Source: Punica granatum (Eukaryota; Streptophyta; Magnoliopsida; Myrtales; Lythraceae). Taken from it: DNA of 64,000 nt. Every line of letters starts with the position of its first letter. The stretch's first letter is position 1. Both the position numbers and the translations under genes were made by a program. Positions 10,931 through 23,800 of the stretch are shown here, one piece after another. The stretch lies in the NCBI RefSeq assembly GCF_007655135.1, contig NC_045130.1:37940605-38004604 (forward strand), given 5' to 3'. The notes beneath the pieces are model-generated. The model was not told where the DNA came from and did not search any database. It was given only the letters and a program-made list of their open reading frames with translations.

Positions 10931-13104
10931 TTAGTTTGGATTGAACCAATTCACATTGATCTCCGATCTCCCCATTGAACTCCCGGGTGTTGGACTACTC
11001 CCTCCGCTGCTATCAGAAATAGAGGTCATCTTCCTCTGCAGAACCGCCGAGGGTGAAGAGATCAACGGGCTTCCAGAGTTCAGAGATGACGGGCTAGACA
11101 CAGAGTTGATAGTGGGTCGGAAGACCTCGCCCAGTGGGCCCCCTGGTGCAGAAGAGATCCATGAGCTCGATTTCACATCACCAGCTTGGACCCAGTGGGA
11201 GACTCCCAAGCCCATGTGGATGTGACCCATCTCCTCAGAAAGGGAGAGCTTCTCATCATGTGGTGAAACGGAGCAGCTCTTCTTAGAGTTGGTGTCGGAC
11301 CAGGCATCGATGAACCCTCTAGGAGTGGAGCTCTGTGGTTCTGCTACAGAGATGACATCCGAGTTGCCGAGAGGGAAGAGATATTCATTGAACTGATTTG
11401 ATTTGGTGGAGGTGTAATTAGAATTGAGGTTGAGAGTCTCCTCTGCTATGTGGGATTCTCGTATCATCAGCCACTCCAAGCCCCTTTAACATGAAATAAA
11501 AAGACTGAATATCAATACAAAGTATCTGTCTTCTTCGAGATTAATTGCCCAAGATGAAATACCTAATGTCGAATCACTATATTCCTAGCAATGTAACTGA
11601 CAAATACCAATCCACTCAAGTACACAAAGACATTCCTGCTGGGATCAAGATCATTAATGAAAGCATGGCTATGAACAGAAATAATCAGGGGCGTCAATAG
11701 TTTCGCTCACCTGGCCTCCTGGCTGTGAGGCACTGAAACAGGCTCAAGTCCTCCATTTCCGCGCAGAAACATCTGAGGAGCTTGGTTGTTGTGGTAGTGC
11801 TGAGATGGAGTCGCATTGTTGCCGGCAGCAGCAGGAGAAGAAGATGGAAGAGGAGCGTTGCTGCCATGGCAATGGCGGGTCTTCTTGTTGGGAGAGGCAG
11901 AGACTTCCACAGGCTTTCTTGAACGGGGGCGGCCCCTGTTTAAGTGTCGTTCGCAGTACTTCTGGTCTGGCGCCGCGGCCCGTGAGCACCTCCACTTCTT
12001 ACCGTCGGTCCTCCTGCACCTTCCCGGCTCCGGATCTCCTCCGGCGTTCCCAAACCTGAGACTGTAGCTTCCTCCCGCTACTGCCACACACAAAGTCACC
12101 AATCAACAAGAGTGCCAAAGAAGAACGAACAAATGATTGAGATGGACATGGTTCTTTTCCCCTCGCCCGGCTTATTTCTCTACAAAACCGAAGCATTCAA
12201 AGCCGAAAATACACGAACCATAGCAGCACTTGAACTCCTCTTTTTTTTTTCTTTCTTCTTTTTTTTTCCCCCGTAACAATGGAAGTTCTCGGCGAAAGGG
12301 TATTATTAACACCGAAGAAACACAGCAGTTAATTAGCATTTTATATGGGGGCAACTGGAAAGCAAACACATCCTGATTCCATATATTCCAGACATGAATG
12401 TCCCAACAGCTTCAACAAATACAGAAAACATCGAGAATAACTTCCTATTTCTTACCAAACAGAAAGCTCCCATTTCAAATCAAAGGGGGCAGAAGTGAAA
12501 AAAGAAAGAAACAAACTGATGAAGGGAGAGATTGTCAAGATTTTATTTTACTTACAGGAGGAGGAGTAGTGAGAGTCAGGGACGGATGACAGAGGGAACA
12601 AGAGATCAGGGGGCACAGGGGCAGAGGCCACCATGTACTTGTAGATCATTGCTTGCCTCTCCAGCTCCCTCCACTGCGCCTGTGTAAATGGGTATCCCAT
12701 CCCTGCACACGCCCCAGCCAACATAAAAGGAAAGAAAGAAAAAATAAAATCGATCCTTTTCTTTTTATTTTTGTGTGCAGATTTTGACCTGAAAATGAAA
12801 TGAAAGGAAAGGCATTTCATCAGCAAAGTCGGCTCATTTATGTACACATGCCTGAGGAGGAAGACGCGGAGGGGATGAAGCTCTCAAAAGGATCGTGATG
12901 ATGACGGTGGTGGTGGTGTGGAGCTCTCCTGTCTCCTCCTCCAAGTAGTCCAAGTCTACCATTAACGACAGCAGCACCGCTGCTGCTACTGAAGAATCTG
13001 CCGTTGGTTCCAGCGGGGACAACATCCCCATCACCACCGTACTTCGATGATGATGATGGTGGCGATGTGAACGGACGGTGGTGATTGTCATGATGGACCA
13101 TCAT
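10931..13104 (-). CDS. Growth-regulating factor (GRF) transcription factor
   Basis: Minus strand, four exons: 13104-12846, 12702-12556, 12080-11711 and 11483-10931, giving 442 residues. The QLQ domain ([20 protein letters not shown], then VPPDLLFPL) is in exon 2. It binds GIF coactivators. The WRC domain in exon 3 reads [18 protein letters not shown] and then [17 protein letters not shown], with the C-C-C-H zinc ligands and nuclear signal intact. The N-terminus has His runs and the C-terminus is Ser-rich. GRFs promote cell proliferation in leaves and other organs. A miR396 target lies just after the WRC codons. The exon 1 end (GGCATGT/GTACAT) was set by phase. The exon 3 acceptor could be CAG at 12081 or TAG at 12078, a difference of one residue. 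The 5' flank (13105-13440) has CT-rich runs and a (TA)n tract. Confidence 0.93.
11915..11935 (-). promoter_or_regulatory. miR396 target site in the GRF mRNA
   Basis: The minus-strand sequence CGTTCAAGAAAGCCTGTGGA plus one more A equals the canonical GRF site for miR396, including the extra base opposite the miRNA 5' region that is characteristic of GRF targets. It encodes the R-S-R-K-P-V-E stretch at the end of the WRC domain, as in other plants. miR396 cleavage of GRF mRNAs limits leaf growth. Confidence 0.95.
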
Positions 13105-15660
13105 TGTCTCTCTCTACTCTCTGCCCTCTTTCGGAAAGACCCAGCTCCGGGAACAGTTCTCCCCTTCTGTCTATGCCAAGGAAAACTGATTATTATTATT
13201 AATATTTACGCAAACCCTGAAAGCTCCAAGAACTGCGAATACTGCTGTTGGATCTGAGGAAAACGAAGAACAACCCTATCTCCTCTCCTCTCCTCTCCTC
13301 TCTAAAAGAACAAGACAGGTCGCAATCTCACAGCTTTTTTCTTTTTAAAATCCCTTGAAGGGTTCTTTCTTGCCTGTGGAGGAGGGATGGAGGAGATGTG
13401 TATGCTTATGAACAAGTTGATATATATATATATATATATATGTGTATGAATATGTCCCCTTATGCGACTTTATGAGACCGACCGAGGACCCCATGTCTTA
13501 TTCTACTTCTTCCTCTTCCCTTTCTCTCCCTATGCATATAGACGCAGAGTTGGACTGTTTTTGTTTCCTGGTGTGTTAGCTCGGGGCTTCTCGAGCCTAC
13601 CCCGATTGTTTTTGTATGTCCTTTTATAGAGTGGAGTGATAGAGACTGGTTTGATTGGCAGCCCAACGTCTTACTCGGCACGGTCACTGATCTGTACCGA
13701 CCGAAATTGCTAAGCTATCATTGATTTGACTACTGTCGTAGTCATTGGTCTGAACCAACGAGGTTTTTTCTTAACGGTTATTGGTTTGATCCTGCCAGCT
13801 TGGTTGACTGCCTTCCTCGACGCGCCAGATTGGTCGGCAGCCTGGTGTCTTCCCTGGCCTGTCGAATTAGTCGACAACCCTCCCTAACCTTGGCTATGAT
13901 TCTATTTGTCGGTACCATTCTGTAAATGGTTCTTGGCACACGAATACACCATACTGTGCTCTGTTATCAAGATCTCTACGGAATCTCGATAACAGATGGC
14001 TGAGTTCTATATGATTTTATGACGTGAGGACCCTTCCTTGATTTACCGAGGTTCATGTGTAACGACATAAGGTTTTGATCAGAATCTCAAATAGCTACTA
14101 CTTTTGCTTTCCACCTCTGTTTCTTCGGTATAATATGTCTGGGAGAATCTGATTTAGATCTTGTAAAACTTTTGTTTTTTCAATATTTTCACCTTGTACT
14201 CTTGTCATGTAATTTTATATGTTATGAATGAATCATTGAGATTCACTAGAAAAAAATTATAGACGTAGAAAAGTACGTGTGGTAAAGATAATGCCAGGAA
14301 ATATACATTTTTACCTAAGTGTCCAATGTGCATCATATGATTCATATCCATAAACATTTTCAACTTTCACACGCATGCAATGAATTTTGTGATAAACTTT
14401 TGTTTCTTTCGATTATTTGAAATAAAATAACATAACACCCTCATATGATAACCATCGATCGTTTGTCTTCCGCAATGTCAAGGACACACCTAATCTTTTA
14501 GAGGAGCATGTCGTTACCGTTTCTTTGACCGTATGAAGCTAACAGCTCATGACCGCGTTCTGTCGAACAACTGGCTCAAATATGTAATTTTAACTTATGA
14601 CGGCTGTGGAGCATGGTGGGCCTGTTTTCACTTTGATTGATATGTGAATTTAAGATGACCAGTCCTTATTACGTAAGGAATTTAGTGAAAAGATGAGGAG
14701 CCACGTCAACAAAGGCTAGATGGAGTGTAAACCAACAATTTATAAGGATGTCCACTTCCACTACATGAAAAGGTGATATAAAATAATAAAATCATAATCG
14801 GATACCAAAAGACTCGTTATTTATCTATTCAGTCATGTTATGGTTACAGTGAAAGGATATACAAGTGCACTCAATTGAAGTGCCCGTTCCCACGTAAGCT
14901 TAGAAGTCGATATCCAGGACTAAAAATATTCAATTAATATTACTCAGTCATCGTTAATGATTAACACCCAATCCAAATATTTGTAATTAAGAACCTGTAT
15001 ATCTATTATGGGATCAATTTCTCATTTTTGAATATCTTAGTTATGCGGTGCATATTTAAATGAATAAGTAATTCTCGCACAATATTTACCCGATGTCCAG
15101 TGAAACGATGGAACAAAACTACGTTAAAAAAGAAAAAGAAAAAGAAAATGGCGAAGAGGTGGGTGGGAGCATTGTTGCCGCCATTATCAGCCTCTGATTT
15201 GCTTCCATGATTCCAACATTCGCACCCCAACGCTACATGACAGAAATACCCCTCACGACCACCAAAATCCAACCCACAGACTCTCTCTCTCATCATAATT
15301 ATGACATGTGGGCTTTTTCTATCATCTTCTGCCATGCAAGAGAAGCACAACGCCGTAACTTGTTATATTAGTTTGAACTCTTTTCAAATAATATTTTACA
15401 TAATATAAATGAAATATATATATATATATATTATATGTATTGTTGGATATTCCCGAAAAGAAGACTATCTCTGCGGCATTTTCAAGCATTCTTCCCCCGT
15501 TTCCACGAATCGGGACATCCTTCCTTTTATAATTAAAAAACAATTTTCAATAGAATATAATATCATCAGATATCATATATAATGCCCTTCCACGATTATA
15601 GAAAAATGGAAGTCCATCCATGATGTAAAAATACAATATATATTGACGGGTTGAGAAGAA
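13105..15660. other. Gene-free stretch upstream of GRF
   Basis: The first 350 bases are the GRF promoter/leader, with a TCTCC pentamer run near 13277-13302 and a (TA)n tract at 13421-13441. The region from 13640 to 13930 contains degenerate repeats with GGTCTGAACC/TGGTTTGA words, also seen near 56476-56560. No coding region is recognised. Confidence 0.5.
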
Positions 15661-16169
15661 TTCTAAGGCTATGTTTAGTTTTTTAATTTAAATTTTGTCC
15701 GTTGTTCGGTAATAAAAATAATTTAGTTTAACTTCATTTAATTTTATTTTCATCAATTTAACGGTACATCAATACTTTTTTATCTTTTTTTAATTCTCTC
15801 TCATGCTTTTTCTTATATATTATTTAAATTAATTTTTAATATTAAATTATTGCAACTATTTAATATTTTTTCCTCAATTTTAATATTTATTCATCAATTC
15901 AATAACATAATCATTACTTTTTTTATTTTATTCTTCTATTTCTCTTACATACTTTTATCTTCATCTCCTTAAATTAAATTAAATCAACTTTAACTTCTTT
16001 ATCAAACGCAATGTTACTATACTCAACTCAACTCTATTTTCTATAAACTCCATACTATAATTATTACTTTTGTATTTTTTACTCATTTGATAATATATTT
16101 TTTCATAACTATTTTTATAATTAATTTTTTAACAATAAAATTTCAACCTACACACACACACACAGATAT

Positions 16170-16969
16170 TGTTGGAGATGTCTCGTATTAGACCCGAAAG
16201 ACCTAAAGAATCGAAGACCCGGTAGGTGCCGACGAGGGTAAGGTGATATATTTTCTATTTTCTAGAAATTAGGTTGTATCTTTTAAATATATGGAGAGTG
16301 AAATATTCCTATGAAATATTATGAATACTTTTAGAATATCTTTATATTATTTAAAAGGGAGAAATATATATATGGGAAGATTATTCTGGAGGGATTTGAG
16401 ATATCTTTAAGATATGAGGGGTCTTGTATCTGTATATAGGGAATAGGTCTTGTACTCAAGTGTATAACATTGCGAGGGACGGTGAGTGTTGGGTAAGATC
16501 TTTTTGAGAATTATCTCGGGAATATTTTCTCCACAACTCTAGGGTTTTAAAGTGAGAAAGGTAAGAGAATTGAGAGGAGGGGTGTAAATAAGCTGAGTCG
16601 AACCCGAATATAGCAAGCTCAAGCTCGGCTTGCCTGTCAACTTGTGGGCTCGAGCTCGGGCCCGGGCTCGTGCGAGCCTACGTAGTCAAGCTTGAGCTCG
16701 GCTTGTTGGCACAGACGAGGACTCGAGCTCGACTCGTTTAGGCCCCTAATTGAGAGGTTAAGAAAGACTCTTCTCTGTGAGATTCGGTCAGTGAGAGGGC
16801 TTGCAACATGAGCGATATCTCGGTTTTAATATTTGATTTTTCGATCTAATGAATACTCATACTCTGTCCATAGATGTTTCCTTTGTTTGAGAGTTTTACC
16901 ACCGATATTTGGCATCGTTATTTTTATTTTCCGTTATTTTAATATTGTTTGAACATCTTTAGAACAACA
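16170..16969 (+). mobile_element. LTR-like insertion (probable solo LTR)
   Basis: Starts TGTTGGAGATG and ends CATCTTTAGAACAACA, so TGTTG..CAACA form short inverted ends. Flanks are GATAT and TATAT (four of five bases equal). Inside are a TATA-like core (GTATATAGGGAATAG) and U3/R-like text, but no gag-pol coding. Near the end, ATTTGGCATCGTT resembles the TTTGGCGCCGTT found just downstream of many plant 5' LTRs, so the true LTR edge may lie about 60 bases earlier, with the rest internal sequence. It sits inside the MITE-like element at 15667-17087 and is itself interrupted at 16578-16747. Net LTR length is about 620 bases. Confidence 0.5.
16578..16747. mobile_element. Small Mutator-like MITE nested in the LTR
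   Basis: A 170-base insert flanked by a perfect 10-base target duplication, AATTGAGAGG, at 16568-16577 and 16748-16757. The ends are AGGGGTGTAAA and the complement of TTTAGGCCCCT (AGGGGCCTAAA). The interior is rich in GCTCGAGCTCGG-type repeats, a composition seen in many plant genomes. A 9-10 base duplication points to the Mutator superfamily. No coding. Confidence 0.75.
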
Positions 16970-17303
16970 TATATATTTTCATCAATTCATATATTTGTCA
17001 GCACTTAAAATAATTGTTTTTTTTATCTTTTATCATTATCTAAAATAGAGTTGAGTTGAATCCTAATTTAAAAACCAAACACAAGCCAAGTTATTTAGGG
17101 AAAAAAAGGATAAAAAACTAAGTCATCAGTAATTTGGGTGAAGTTGCGTTTGGGTGAAGCAATAAATAATAAGATTTTTTGGCATTAAAACAGCCATTTA
17201 ATAGTGTGTATATATAAATCAATAAAATGCCGTTCCCTTCCAAGTTCCAATCCACTGGTAGGGACCACCACTGCTACTAGCCACTAAAGGCCCTCCCAAA
17301 TCA

Positions 17304-17572
17304 TCAAAAGATAGAGTAACGTAGCAACGCACGTTATCGTTTGTTAATTTAGATCTCGCAGATTCGATATCTAGTAAGATTATTCGTACTCCTTTATTAA
17401 TTATTTAGAATTTATTTTTTTCGATTACAAATGAGGTCAAAGACTTAGTACAATGAAAGATAAATCTTAAATAACTAATAAAGAAGCACGAGTAGTCTCG
17501 CTAGATATCGAACATGCGATCTCTAGATTATCAAGCGAGAACGTGCGTCATCGCACCGCACTACCTTTTGAT
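17304..17572. repeat. Foldback of two tRNA-like (SINE-like) arms
   Basis: Left arm about 17304-17425 and right arm about 17449-17572 are inverted copies (GCACGTT.TCG, ATCGCA.GTTCGATATCTAG and TTTATTA.TTATTTA words in both), separated by about 25 bases. Read on the minus strand, the right arm has TAGTGCGGTGCGATG followed by CATGTTCGATATC, resembling pol III A and B boxes. This suggests two SINE heads inserted head to head or duplicated in inverted orientation. Confidence 0.5.
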
Positions 17573-20500
17573 AGAATTTATCTTTTATTACTGCGTGTGA
17601 TGACTATCTTTTGTAATCGAAAAAAATATCACCCAAATGCATGACTTGGACAAAACCCCTTAAAGCATATTACAGCCTTACAGCTATGAAGCAGTCAATC
17701 CCACCTTCCCACCTCCTCGTCCCCGCCACGCTCGTTCAGGGAAAAGCATCAGCCTCCATGCCCGCAATCTGCAGTGACAGTGCACTCCACGTGCAGCTAT
17801 CGCGCGTGGAATGGCTTCTTCCCCCAATGGAGAAGTATCGAGACGTCAACGGGACACGAGCGTGAGAGAACAAGAAAATTAATAATGGGATAATAATAAT
17901 GCAAGGGAAGGGGGAAGCAGGGAGAGAGGGAGAGGAGAGAGAGGACATATGGATGGATAGGTCAGCATTGATTCTGATTGGGCGATATAACGGTCGTTTA
18001 ATTGCTCGAGCTAAAAGGATTACTAGCCCCTTAGACGATATATACATCACTATAGTTCTCTCTTTTGACTTTTTCGAAGAGTTCATTTTGATTCGATTCG
18101 ATCTTGATTTGGTTGGAGTTGGACAGATACATGTATGTGTACATTTACCCTCCGTGATAGCAGCTTGTTCGCGCCGATGTTGTCCGATGTACCGCGTGCT
18201 CATTGGAAAGTGAAATTTGAGCAGCCAACGCTCATTGTCCGACGTCCGATGCCGAAGTCGAAGTCCAAGGCCAATTATTCGAATGTTTTAGCTCTACCTT
18301 TTTCGGAGCATGTAAAATGTGCTCTCGAAGTACGTAGGAAGAAGCTAATTTAACTCCGGACTCTAATGTAATGGGCTGACACAGTTGTTTGCCTCTCCTC
18401 CTCAGTTTTGTTGACGAGCACCAATTATAAGACGACACCCGATTTTTTGGTACTAGGAAGGAGAGGAATTGAACAAAAGCAATGTTCGTAAACTTTATGG
18501 AATCTATATGTGGACATGCAGTTTGCATTTAAGAGTTCGATGAAGCAAAAAATGAACGAAAGGCACTATATTTAATAGTCTTTTTTTTAAAAAAAGTTTA
18601 ACATATACATAAGTTTTCTTTTTGCTCCTATTACAAGGTCCATTGGCCTAGTCAAGAAAAAATGGGAGGAAAATAAAGGCACGAGAAGTCTTATCGAAAG
18701 CAACTCAAAACTCTTTAATTCCCCTAAGAAGATAAGTGTCACCGTATTACTCTCGATATCAATTCATGAAATTACATTTTTTGATGTGTAAGTGACACCC
18801 TTTGTTAGAACCAAATTATAGTGGCCAAAACAAAGATGAGACAAGATGTTTCGATGTATTCCATTTTAAGGGTGGGTAGGAAATTACATAGGGCAGAGGA
18901 GGCATTGATGAGATGTTGAAGGAAGAGGGTGGTGACTACTAGCGAGGTAAAAAAAAAAAAAAAAAAAAAAAGGGGGTGGGAAGACAGCTGTGATTGGAAA
19001 GAAAATTGGAATGTCCCCATCACTCACTCCTAACAAATAAACCCCAACTACTATCCTTCACCACAATCCGCCCTCCTCCATCTTTTTCATAATTTCGGAA
19101 TTGGAAAAATGATAAAATCCTCCTAAAAAATCTAACTTCTTCTTTTTTTCTTTTTTTTTTTGGGGATAAGTTTAGCTAAAAATTACCATACTACTCATAG
19201 ATAACAAATACCCGAGTTATACGGGTGAATAATTGCAGTATGTTGCGTATGTGCCGATACATATGTCTACTATTATTTAGCTTATTCTCAACTTTCACAA
19301 TTTACGCGTGTTATTTTCGATGAAGTTAATAATTATCGTAAGCCTATGGTGTGTAGGAGGACCGCACGTACTCGCAAGACTTAAATGGGGGCTTCTTGTA
19401 AATTAACAAGTCCGTCAGTGGTAATCCTCGTAAGAAGAAAGGACGACAGAAAATTGAAATGAAGAGTTCAAGTCGGTTTTAATTTAAGAGACTAGTCACA
19501 CCTAGATAGCATATATTTGCAAGTTCAATGTACATGTACATGGAAATTTCAAGCAAAGAACATTATGGTCATGGTCCCCCTGCCATACGTATAATATAAT
19601 GCGGCCTACAATATATAGGTATACATTATATACCTATGATATTATATTTATGTATAGGCCTGCAATAATCATGGAAACAAAACACAAAAGACATCCACAA
19701 GTTCATTTAATCCGGCAATGGACCACATGGTTCAGCCTAGCAATGAATATATGTTTCTTCGACCTAACAATATAGCAAGAAAAAATAAAAGCGTTAGCCT
19801 ACCATATTTCGGAGTATTACACGGCATTGGTCATGTGTCATGGAATTCGAATTCATCCAGTCCAACAGTTACTCATGATGCACAAGCTAGAGAAAATCCG
19901 TACTGGATCGTTAATCAAAACCATTCAGTTTGATAATTATTCGGGATGTGTATGCTGGAAAAACCCAAGTAACTCAAAGTATTCTAAAGAGATTTATATA
20001 AATTATATTAGTTGCTATTATAATTAATAGAACAATGTTAAAAGAAAAGGAAAAGAGAAAAAAAAAAAAGCAAACTTGACGGATCGAGTGGATCCATTTG
20101 TCAAAATCTGAATTAGTAGAGAGTTAAAGAATTTCGACATATCAGAATACACATCAAACAAAATAAAGTGATAACTTTAAGACTTTAGCCTACTAATTAA
20201 GAAGAAGTTACAATATTCATCCGATTCTGGATTCGAAATCTCTTGGAGCCACCAGAATACTTTTGATATGATTACTCGTTCCGTGCATCGTCAGAATTCA
20301 CGGATTCTCGAGATTAATCGGATGAAACCTAAACACCTTGAGTTAGTAAAAAATAAAAAAAATAAAAAATAAAGGAATGGAGGAAGGACGGGTATGGGCC
20401 AGTTGATGGCTTGATCATTGATGGCCGTATAGATTTGTTTGCCTGTCTGGCGATTCCCAAGCTGCCACCGCCAAGGGAACACAACACAACGCAAGATATT

Positions 20501-20898
20501 CTCCCCGTTTTCCTTTTCTTTAATATATACATTTATATTTTACCCCCGGAAAAGATCTGCAATGCACAGTGTACATCTAGAGATGATTGATTTGATGGGC
20601 TGGGCCCTTGTTTAGATAATTTTATTCTGGAAAAGGGACTACACTTCTTCTTTTGTGCAGTCAATTCTTCAAACTTATCAACCCTTTCCATTTAAGACCC
20701 TCAATATAAGAGCATACTAATATAGTATATACACAGTTGAAGATAATTTCAATGGGAAGAAGTTTTACATGATTCTAATCTAATAATTAGCCTAGAATCG
20801 CTCTTCGCCTCAAGACTCCCTCGAGATGACAAGAACGCCTTGCCCGAACGCTACCTAACAGTACACAGGATGATCCATTCGCCGACAAATTCTGAATT
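17573..20898. other. Gene-free stretch
   Basis: No supported gene. It contains a run of 23 A at 18949-18971, other A/T homopolymers and AT-rich sequence. Open frames near 17641-18353 are overlapping on both strands and show no domain. Confidence 0.55.
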
Positions 20899-23800
20899 TT
20901 ATGAGCTTCTCGACCTCTTCTCCCTCTTGATATGAGCTCTATCGGTGAGGAAGCATGTGTCCAGCGGCGAGGCGAGTTCGTGGTTGTGCTCTAAAATGGC
21001 CTGCTTCACAATCCACTTACCAGCATTGTCCATATGGATCTGAAAGGTGGCAGGGCAGCCCACGCGGGTTATGGGCCTCGATTTCCTCTGCCTGTTTTCC
21101 AGTTCCAAGAACTTCTGTCTCCGCCTCCCTTCCCGGTTACAAACCCACTTGTGCATGACCACGACACCGTTCGTCTTCCGCCTCAAGTCCTGTTTCCGCA
21201 CACTAAACCCTATGGCAAGAGCATATCTCTTATAGAAATTTTCTGCTGCTTCATAAGAATCGAACACCATGCCTATGACATCTGCCTTAGTTATGTCTTT
21301 GTATGTAAGATCTCTGCAGAGATGATGGCCATCATCACCAAGGTCACCGAAGTGATTGCAATCTAACCCATCCTCTCGGTCCTCATTTTCAGCCATTGGA
21401 TTCACAAGACATTCGTCATGAATTGGTGTCTTCCCTCTCTGAGACTCCATGGGGAACGAGATTTGGGGCAATACCTGCATATGATAGCAAGAATTGGATA
21501 AGGAAGGAAAGATGAGAAATGCAGTGGAACCAAAATAGGGCCCAAATGGATGCAATTTGCTAAGATCTGAATTCAGTTGAAAAAAGAATCCAACCTGTTC
21601 CACACAATATTAAAAACTTTAGCTTAGCAGATACAAGTCCATTTCTTTTTCTGGGCAAGTGATTTAGCTCTTTATTCGATCGTCTACCAAAGGGAAAGTA
21701 AGTCGAATGTGTCTGTCCAGATTCCACACAAACCCAAATCTTCCAGAGGATTAGAAGACATAATGCATAACCCGCCCAACAAAAAGAGGACGTGAAAAAT
21801 GTTCAGAATGAATTGATGAATATTTTTACTTGAAGTAATACAAAGAAAATCTAAGTTCGTACCGGTTGCTGTTCCATCTCCTCTCGCAATTCAGATTGTT
21901 GGATAGTGGGGGACTGCAGGCCATTGATTTCTCGAGAACGGGCTGCATGTTCTCGCAACTCAATCTGTAGTGTTGACAATTGAGAAGCATCTATCGCCTG
22001 AATACGAGAGAGCCACTCTTGGGCTTCCCTCAATTGCTCATCCTTGGACATAATAGTTTCTTGAGCTACTCTGTACTGAAAGAGGATAATACTACTATCA
22101 AAGAATTTAGACAATAAGATCGAAAGATTCATCGCAGTCCTCGTTAATTGTACCCAATTTTTTTCTCACAAGCCTCCAAGGTGACAGCTCCGAGCAGCAA
22201 GCCTACCTGTTCCTGCAACTCCATAATCTGTCTCCGTTTAGCCTCATTGTCTCTTTTGACTGTAATGAGCTGCCTATCTTTTTCTTCCACCGTCCTTTGC
22301 AAGTCTATAATCTCGCTGAGTTCCTTCTCATGGAACTGCTTCTGCAACATGAAATAAACTATTATCTGAGGGAGATAGATCAAGACCCGGGGACCTGCAT
22401 GGTATGGAAAGACATGCTGCTGGATGATCTCGAAGAAATTTTCTTCGGACGAACTAATACGACAGGACATTTATATTGTTTGATCAAATGCAATTTAAGA
22501 AACAAAAAACGAAACAAAGAGAATCCACAATCAATGAACAGACAATACCAAGAAAGAAAAAAAAAACAAAAGAACAAAAATGGAGAATCCACAATCAATG
22601 AACGGACAATACCAGCATCAATATAAATTTATCTACGAGAACGAACTTCAGGCATAGAAAACCATAACTACAGCAAATTCAAAGCATGGTACTACATTAT
22701 AATTTTCCAGCAACACCATCCCCATATTACATGAAATTTCTTTTTTCTCATCAAAACTATACTCAAAATGTGTACAGTCCGGATGAAAAAAAAAAATTTC
22801 AATTTCACTCTGAATAAGGTCTACAATGGAAGTCCTAAATCAAGTTTTCAACAGATTATGCATTCTGACAAAAGCTTAGCTTCTAGCTTCTAGTGGTGAA
22901 AATATGCAACCTGTTACATACTTTTGCGAGCTCGTGGACTTTAGCATCAAAGCTCTTCTTAATATCTGCGATCCCAGCTCTCGCAATTATCTGAGATCTA
23001 ATCTCAATCTCCATCTGCTGCATTTGCTCTCTCTGCCTTGCAACCACCTGAAGGCGTTCTTGCAACATTTCAGGTGGCTCTTGGTCTTGCTGGAAAACAA
23101 AACCATACAGAAGATAACCATCAATTTGGTTGTTGATTAAAACCGACACTAAATCCTAAATCCAAATCCTTTACCTCATATATAGATCTCTCATCTGATT
23201 GAAACCCAAATGACTGCTCCAACTCCTGTACAAGTAAACAGTTCCGATATTATAATGCAAGAAGCCATTGGAAAAGGAAACGGGACAAGGGGACAAATAT
23301 AAGGATAGAAACATAGAAAGAAGCTAAGTACACATCGTTTGCCCTGTCGACAATAAAAAATTGTGCTAATACACACTTTACATCTTCTATAAAGCAGACA
23401 ACTTTAGTTTGGAAAGACATGAATTGCAATTACCGCGACTGATAGTTGCACACAATATGTCAACCAAATTACGGTTAACGAATACATGCAACGGCAATGG
23501 GGCTAATGATGGATAATGTACAGCTGATGGAATTACGTGCATGAGTAAATTATTGATTGCTTTTGATCTCTCTCTGGAACGCAAGCTTTTCCAATTCCAC
23601 TTCAGCTTTCACAAACTGAGTTCAATACATCGAAATCATCAAGTCGCAGTCAATTAGATGAAGGCCAGCAGTGGTAGAGTTTCAGCAATTCACTTGGAGC
23701 CGATAAAAATCAGCAAAATCCTCCAATCAATACCAGAATTTCAATCTACTTGAACCGCGAGAAAACAAAATAAAAATCCAACTTTTTCGACATTGAATGA

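Larger units (their letters stand above)
15667..17087. mobile_element. AT-rich MITE-like element (outer layer of a nest)
   Basis: The ends are inverted: GGCTATGTTTAGTTTTTTAA at the left and the complement of TTTAAAAACCAAACACAAGC at the right. The interior is AT-rich with words such as TCAACTCAACTC and GAGTTGAGTTGA. It resembles other copies in this window (30071-30233, 43640-43910, 55262-55442, 62022-62330). The copy near 43640-43910 has the same internal order without the central insertion. A clean target-site duplication was not resolved. No transposase is encoded, so it is non-autonomous. It is interrupted by the LTR-like insertion at 16170-16969. Confidence 0.6.

Noticed and set aside
11290..11312. 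A plus-strand stretch starting TCGGACCAGGC that resembles mature miR166
   Set aside because: Similarity stops after about 12 bases, the region is coding on the other strand (GRF exon 4), and no miR166 hairpin is visible.
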